Shown here: in pieces, positions 60,517 through 64,000 of the stretch
Numbering within the stretch: the first letter of the stretch is position 1
Layout: each line of letters starts with the position of its first letter
Assembly: GCF_003977615.1 (NCBI RefSeq)
Contig: NZ_RYZR01000003.1
Location: 744,001-808,000 of the forward strand
Source of the DNA: Dyella dinghuensis
GTDB lineage: Bacteria; Pseudomonadota; Gammaproteobacteria; Xanthomonadales; Rhodanobacteraceae
Reading direction: 5' to 3'
DNA length: 64,000 bases
Program-made: the position numbers and the translations under genes
The notes under the pieces: generated by a model
Told to the model about the DNA's origin: nothing
Databases searched by the model: none
What the model saw: only the letters and a program-made list of their open reading frames with translations

Positions 60517-60544
60517 ATATTTTTTGCACGCCATCCACGCCAAA

Positions 60545-60578
60545 AAAGACACACCAAGCATCGGCTCAGTGTGTCTTT
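60545..60578 (-). terminator. Intrinsic terminator of the YXWGXW-repeat gene
   Basis: On the minus strand AAAGACACAC and GTGTGTCTTT form a ten-base stem with a 14-base loop, followed by a run of T. It lies 29 bases after the stop of the YXWGXW gene. Confidence 0.75.
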
Positions 60579-60606
60579 GTTCGCCATGTCCTAGGCAATG
60601 TGCGCG

Positions 60607-61749
60607 TTATCCACCGTGATCCTGATCATTGTGCGGACGAGGCTGCGGCTTGGGCGCGGGGTGAGGTGCTGTATGAGCCGCCGGTGCAGGACGCGCAGCC
60701 GGATGATACGCAGGCTGCGGCGCTGCGCTAGGCGTCTGTTCTGGAGCGCGCGCGGGATGATAGGCCTGCTGAGGCGCCGCTGTGGGCCTTTCTTCCGGTT
60801 GCGATCTTTCTACCGGCTGCGGCGCCGGTGCGTGCGTCACTTCACGCTCGGGTGCCGCTGCATGCTCAGTGGGCGCAGATGCTGCATTCGGATGCGGCGC
60901 GAAATTAGCCGATCGCATGGCACCATTGTTTGCAGGCGCTGGATTGGCATGTTGTGCAGCAGCGGCCTCGGGTGCCGGTGCACCATGGGCGGCGACAACA
61001 CCGCCGCCAGTGAAATTTGCCGGCCTGGCAGTTGCAGCAATGGAAGGATTGCCATGGTTATTGGCAAAGCGCAACGCAGAGTTTTGAGAAGCCATCTGCG
61101 CATGCTGTTGCTGCGCCGCTACGGGAGGCGTGTGTTGCTGTTGCGCATACGAAGCTTCCTGCGGTGTCGGTTGAGCAGCAACACCGCCAGTGCCGCCGTT
61201 ATAGCTGACGTGATTGACCGTAACGTTGTTCACCACCGTCTGGTTGTAAACATTAGTGACGTGCACACCGCCAAAATGGTTTACCGATTGATTGTAATAG
61301 AAACCGCCGTTGCCCCAGTGGCCGCCTGCATAACCATTACCGGTATAGCCGTAGCCGTAGTTGATGCCGCCATAAAAGCCGACCTGCGGCCCCCAATAAC
61401 CTTCATGGAACACGTAGACGCCATCGCCCCAGCCCCAGTATCCGGGTGTCCACAAGAGACCGACACTAGGTGGCTGGACCCACGTACCCGGAACCCAGTA
61501 ATAACCACCGTCAGCCCATGCCCAATAACCGGGTACCCAGAGATAACCAGGCGCAGGAAGCGGAGGCTGTTCGTAGACAGGCAACGCGGGAGGCGCGATG
61601 TTTACCGACACGCCAATACCTATCGATATGCCTGCCTCGGCCGGAGCGGAAACCAACAAAGACGACGCACCCACGAACGCAGCGGACACGCCCAATGCAA
61701 GCGCACTAAAACGCGTTGCGGCCTTACGTACAAGAGAATGACGTTTCAT
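60607..61749 (-). CDS. YXWGXW-repeat exported protein
   Basis: 380 residues with a signal peptide (SALALGVSAAFVGASSLLVSA, cleaved near APAEAG). The YXWGXW-type repeats are PGYLWVPGYWAWADGG, YYWVPGTWVQPP and LLWTPGYWGWGDG, followed by a Gly/Asn/Tyr-rich domain and a Pro/Ala/Gln-rich tail that ends in His/Asp (PHNDQDHGG). The RBS is GAGGAA. Such repeats occur in secreted or outer-surface proteins of unknown role. It is a single gene with its own terminator. Confidence 0.85.
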   Translation of the reverse strand: MKRHSLVRKAATRFSALALGVSAAFVGASSLLVSAPAEAGISIGIGVSVNIAPPALPVYEQPPLPAPGYLWVPGYWAWADGGYYWVPGTWVQPPSVGLLWTPGYWGWGDGVYVFHEGYWGPQVGFYGGINYGYGYTGNGYAGGHWGNGGFYYNQSVNHFGGVHVTNVYNQTVVNNVTVNHVSYNGGTGGVAAQPTPQEASYAQQQHTPPVAAQQQHAQMASQNSALRFANNHGNPSIAATARPANFTGGGVVAAHGAPAPEAAAAQHANPAPANNGAMRSANFAPHPNAASAPTEHAAAPEREVTHAPAPQPVERSQPEERPTAAPQQAYHPARAPEQTPSAAPQPAYHPAARPAPAAHTAPHPAPKPQPRPHNDQDHGG

Positions 61750-62021
61750 GGTGTTCCTCGTTGACCAGATCGTACGAAAAAACGGTACAGCACCGAATCC
61801 GAAAGAAACATGAGCAAACAGCTTCTCGCCGTCACCGCGTTAATCGAAGTTCAGTCGACAAAAATCGCGTATCGACAAAAACTAGACGTCCAAATCCTTG
61901 TGCGCATTGATCAATCTTGAAATCAGTCTTCGATACAAAAATAAAAACGGCACATAAACTTGCGATAAGCTGACATGGTTGCGCATCTAGAAAGCAAGTC
62001 GATCCACCGATAACTGCACGC
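61750..62021. other. Gene-free AT-rich region upstream of the YXWGXW gene
   Basis: About 270 bases between the YXWGXW start and the terminator of the lipoprotein gene, AT-rich near 61860-61980. TCGACAAAAA occurs at 61856-61865 and 61874-61883. The promoter of the YXWGXW gene is expected here; I see no other gene. Confidence 0.35.
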
Positions 62022-62067
62022 GAAAAACACAAACAATAAGGCGCCCCGAAATCATCCGGAACGCCTT
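62022..62067 (-). terminator. Terminator of the small lipoprotein gene
   Basis: On the minus strand AAGGCG-TTCCGGA and TCGGGGCGCCTT form a stem with two G-U pairs, followed by ATTGTTTGTGTTTTT. It starts 18 bases after the lipoprotein stop. Confidence 0.65.
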
Positions 62068-62085
62068 CTGTTTTTCGCGAAAGAC

Positions 62086-62295
62086 TTAGTTGTTGTGGTA
62101 GCAGTTCCTCAGGGCTTCCTCACGCGAACGATTGTATTCATCCTGCGTCATCGCACCCGTATTCAGCGCCGTCTGCAAATCTGTGAGCTGTTTACCGCAG
62201 GTGCCGTTGGATTGAGCAACCGCTTTCGAGCCACCACACGCAGTAAGTGCGATACAAAAAGCGACCGTCGTAACTGCAAGCATGGGCTTGAACAT
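62086..62295 (-). CDS. Small lipoprotein with SHOCT-like C-terminus
   Basis: 69 residues. FKPMLAVTTVAFCIALTACGG contains a lipobox with Cys at about 20, so the mature protein is lipid-anchored. The end, LTDLQTALNTGAMTQDEYNRSRE, resembles a SHOCT helix pair (L-L..G.IT..EY). AAGGAG precedes the ATG and a terminator follows. Function unknown; it may be a stress- or envelope-linked lipoprotein. Confidence 0.75.
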   Translation of the reverse strand: MFKPMLAVTTVAFCIALTACGGSKAVAQSNGTCGKQLTDLQTALNTGAMTQDEYNRSREEALRNCYHNN

Positions 62296-62995
62296 TTCCG
62301 ACTCCTTACACGAGAAATAAGATATCTAGGCCGACTTGCGTACGGTGCAAACACTTTGATGTAACGGCCTTAGAGCTTGGTGCAAACGAGCTTCTACGAC
62401 GCGAATGGTACGCGGACCAAATGAACGGCCTGGCAATAAGAGACGCCTTAATTGTGATGCCCACTTCACGTCCATGACCACATCAGAAACGAAGCGTTCG
62501 ACACATCCTTCTGTAGTAAACGCGAACTTAGGAGAGTGCTTCTTCACTACCCCATCCGGCCTTCGCACCGTGCTCGCTGATTTCCTGCCGCACAGCAGTC
62601 AAAGCCGCATGAAGTGCGGACAGTTCACGCAAGGAATCGATCGATAAACTGCCGGGAGTCGCAGCCAATGTCTCGACGGCTTTGAGGCGTGCGTCTTCGA
62701 GTTTCTCACGCAGAACTATAGACGGAGTGATGAGGTTTCATGGCTCAATCCAAGAAGATCGTTTTGTGGGGTGAGCACTATCCCCGCGCAAATGTGCAAA
62801 ACACATGAGCATCGATGGCTGGCATTAAAGTTTGTGAAAGCGAAGTCAGGAAAAAGGAACTCTCGCATTACTTGAAGCCATATGCGTACCTGGCTGTTCC
62901 ATAGCAAGGATGGCTTGTATTCGACGAGGCCAACAGTAGGCGCAGGAGCCTTCCTCTGCTACCTTTCTTCGCGAACCATTCATCAGGGGAATCTC
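62296..62995. other. Gene-poor region before the cyclophilin gene
   Basis: About 700 bases. The only coding-like signal is a minus-strand frame from 62737 to 62528, listed separately. No repeat or transposon feature is visible. The right end carries the promoter and AGGGGA RBS of the cyclophilin gene. Confidence 0.4.
62528..62737 (-). pseudogene. Possible gene fragment without a start codon
   Basis: The minus-strand frame reads IVLREKLEDARLKAVETLAA, then TPGSLSIDSLRELSALHAAL and TAVRQEISEHGAKAGWGSEE before TAA, and looks like a helical soluble domain. It is closed upstream by a TGA at 62738-62740 and has no ATG, GTG or TTG in between, so it is either a fragment of a lost gene or starts at a rare codon such as CTG. 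No family recognised. Confidence 0.3.
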
Positions 62996-63940
62996 ATGCG
63001 CGTACGCCTACTTCCAGCGGTGCTGGCGACAGCTATCGGTTTGTTTGTACTACCCGTCGCAGCTGATACGCCAAAATCCACACCTACTGCAAAAGAGCTG
63101 ATCGCCAAATCCAAACCTGATGAATGGCGCACACCGGATCCAGCGAATCTGCTCTACATGCAGCTGCCGCAAGGACGCGTAGTAATCGAACTGGCGCCCG
63201 ATTTCACGCCGCTGCATGCACAGAACATCCGCACACTCGTGCACGAACACTACTTCGACGGGTTGGCGATCATCCGCGTGCAGGACAACTTCGTTACGCA
63301 ATGGGGCGATCCCAATGACGACGACAGCGGTGACAAAAGCAAGATCAAACCTCTGGGTACTGCAAAGCCGAAGTTGCCACCGGAATACACGCGCACCATC
63401 GATCCAAAGCTGCCCTGGACGCCGTTGCCAGATGGCGACGTCTACGCACCGCAAGTCGGCTTTACCGAGGGCTTCCCTGCAGCGCGTGATCCCGCCAATG
63501 GAAAAGAGTGGCTAACACACTGCTATGGCATGGTCGGCGTGGCACGCGACATTCCACCCGACAGCGGCAATGGCAATTCGCTCTATGTCGTGATCGGGCA
63601 GGCACCGCGCGGGCTTGATCGCAATCTCGCTATCGCCGGTCGTGTGATCGAAGGCATGCCCTATCTTTCCGGACTGCCGCGCGGCACCGGTGCACTTGGC
63701 TTCTATACGCAGGCAGCGCAACGCACTCCGATTATTTCCGTGCGATTGGCCTCGGATCTTCCACCGGCTGAACGAGAGAAGCTACAAGTGTTGCGCACGG
63801 ACAGCGCGACATTTGCCGCAATTGTCGACGCGAAGCGCAATCGCCGCGATGCTTTCTACACGCTCCCTGCAGGCAAGATCGATGTGTGCAATATCGACAT
63901 TCCCGTCCGCACTGAGCCTGCATCCGCAACCAATCATTGA
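62996..63940 (+). CDS. Exported cyclophilin-type peptidyl-prolyl isomerase
   Basis: 314 residues from the ATG at 62996, after AGGGGA. A signal peptide (LLPAVLATAIGLFVLPVAA) is followed by GRVVIELAPDFTPLHAQNIR, the first cyclophilin strand, YFDGLAIIRVQDNFVTQWGD (with the Arg and Gln positions of the active site), and CYGMVGVARDIPPDSGNGNS. The protein is longer than minimal cyclophilins: a KIKPLGTAKPKLPPEYTRTI insert follows the active-site strand and a 50-residue extension ends it. It assists folding in the periplasm. Confidence 0.85.
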   Translation: MRVRLLPAVLATAIGLFVLPVAADTPKSTPTAKELIAKSKPDEWRTPDPANLLYMQLPQGRVVIELAPDFTPLHAQNIRTLVHEHYFDGLAIIRVQDNFVTQWGDPNDDDSGDKSKIKPLGTAKPKLPPEYTRTIDPKLPWTPLPDGDVYAPQVGFTEGFPAARDPANGKEWLTHCYGMVGVARDIPPDSGNGNSLYVVIGQAPRGLDRNLAIAGRVIEGMPYLSGLPRGTGALGFYTQAAQRTPIISVRLASDLPPAEREKLQVLRTDSATFAAIVDAKRNRRDAFYTLPAGKIDVCNIDIPVRTEPASATNH

Positions 63941-64000
63941 GCAAAACAGCCGTTTCTGGCTCGATTTACGTCGATTGCATGAATCGGTGCTGAGTGTTGC

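Noticed and set aside
60598-61764. Antisense frame (388 codons) opposite the YXWGXW gene
   Set aside because: The composition is Arg/Cys-heavy without motifs, while the minus strand shows a signal peptide and YXWGXW repeats and has its own terminator.
62917-62931. The 15-mer GTATTCGACGAGGCC, also found at 2-16
   Set aside because: Only 15 bases match and the flanks differ. One copy is within a kinase gene, so I treat it as chance.
1-64000. CRISPR arrays, tRNA or rRNA genes, intact insertion sequences and prophage genes
   Set aside because: I read through the window for regular repeats, cloverleaf ends and transposase or integrase motifs and found none. A covariance-model search could still find small RNAs.

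Overview
This is a chromosomal segment, moderately GC-rich by eye, from a free-living Gram-negative bacterium. RND and Emr-type tripartite pumps, outer-membrane lipoproteins, Tat-type signal sequences and a YXWGXW-repeat protein all fit a gammaproteobacterium. The gene mix (paired DUF1800/DUF1501, DUF1326/DUF2182, PadR-HAAS, a GumN-like protein) makes Lysobacterales/Rhodanobacteraceae such as Dyella or Luteibacter my best guess; that is an inference, not a demonstrated identity. I saw no rRNA, tRNA, CRISPR array, phage genes or intact insertion sequence. The window looks like ordinary accessory metabolism made of short operons, each with its own regulator.

Region by region. 1-5842: an amino-sugar/tagatose-type catabolic cluster, with agaS and two PfkB kinases on the minus strand diverging from a class I aldolase, an amidohydrolase and a DeoR repressor. 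5843-11330: a methyltransferase, then a DUF1800-DUF1501-DUF1800 set of exported proteins. 11335-15127: two minus-strand regulatory modules (PadR/HAAS/DUF1579 and ArsR/SRPBCC) around a Tat-type hydrolase. 15128-20445: an empty stretch, a second Tat-type hydrolase, a coupled DUF1326-DUF2182-EamA trio and a TraB/GumN protein. 20506-27650: a cusCBA copper/silver efflux operon with a Cys/His/Met-rich leader protein and a divergent membrane cytochrome c.

27875-37172 holds catabolic genes: FAH-family hydrolase, a GlcD-GlcF-like flavin/Fe-S fusion, enoyl-CoA hydratase, then a LysR regulator diverging from amidohydrolase, MFS and SDR genes. 37314-39390 has an outer-membrane barrel, a DUF4386 protein and msrA. 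39412-47153 is a minus-strand run of a Baeyer-Villiger-type monooxygenase, CoA transferase, enoyl-CoA hydratase, enoyl-CoA isomerase-like protein, acyl-CoA dehydrogenase, 3-hydroxyacyl-CoA dehydrogenase and a YWTD beta-propeller. I read it as a possible pathway for an unidentified cyclic ketone or branched acid. This is the most interesting metabolic proposal in the window.

47547-53523: an aldo/keto reductase and an Emr-type tripartite drug pump with a divergent TetR regulator. 53604-54765: two DNA-repair glycosylases (Mug and Mpg). 55093-57950: a beta-carbonic anhydrase, a third hydrolase and an RMD1/DUF155-like protein. 58002-60516: an exported esterase and an ArsR-DUF899-small membrane protein operon behind tandem operators. 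60607-63940: a YXWGXW protein, a small lipoprotein and an exported cyclophilin.

Four-base stop/start overlaps (ATGA or GTGA) recur at agaS/kinase/kinase, cusC/cusB/cusA, FAH/flavin fusion, DUF1326/DUF2182 and emrA/emrB, which supports most operon assignments. All functions are read from sequence motifs; no database search was made.
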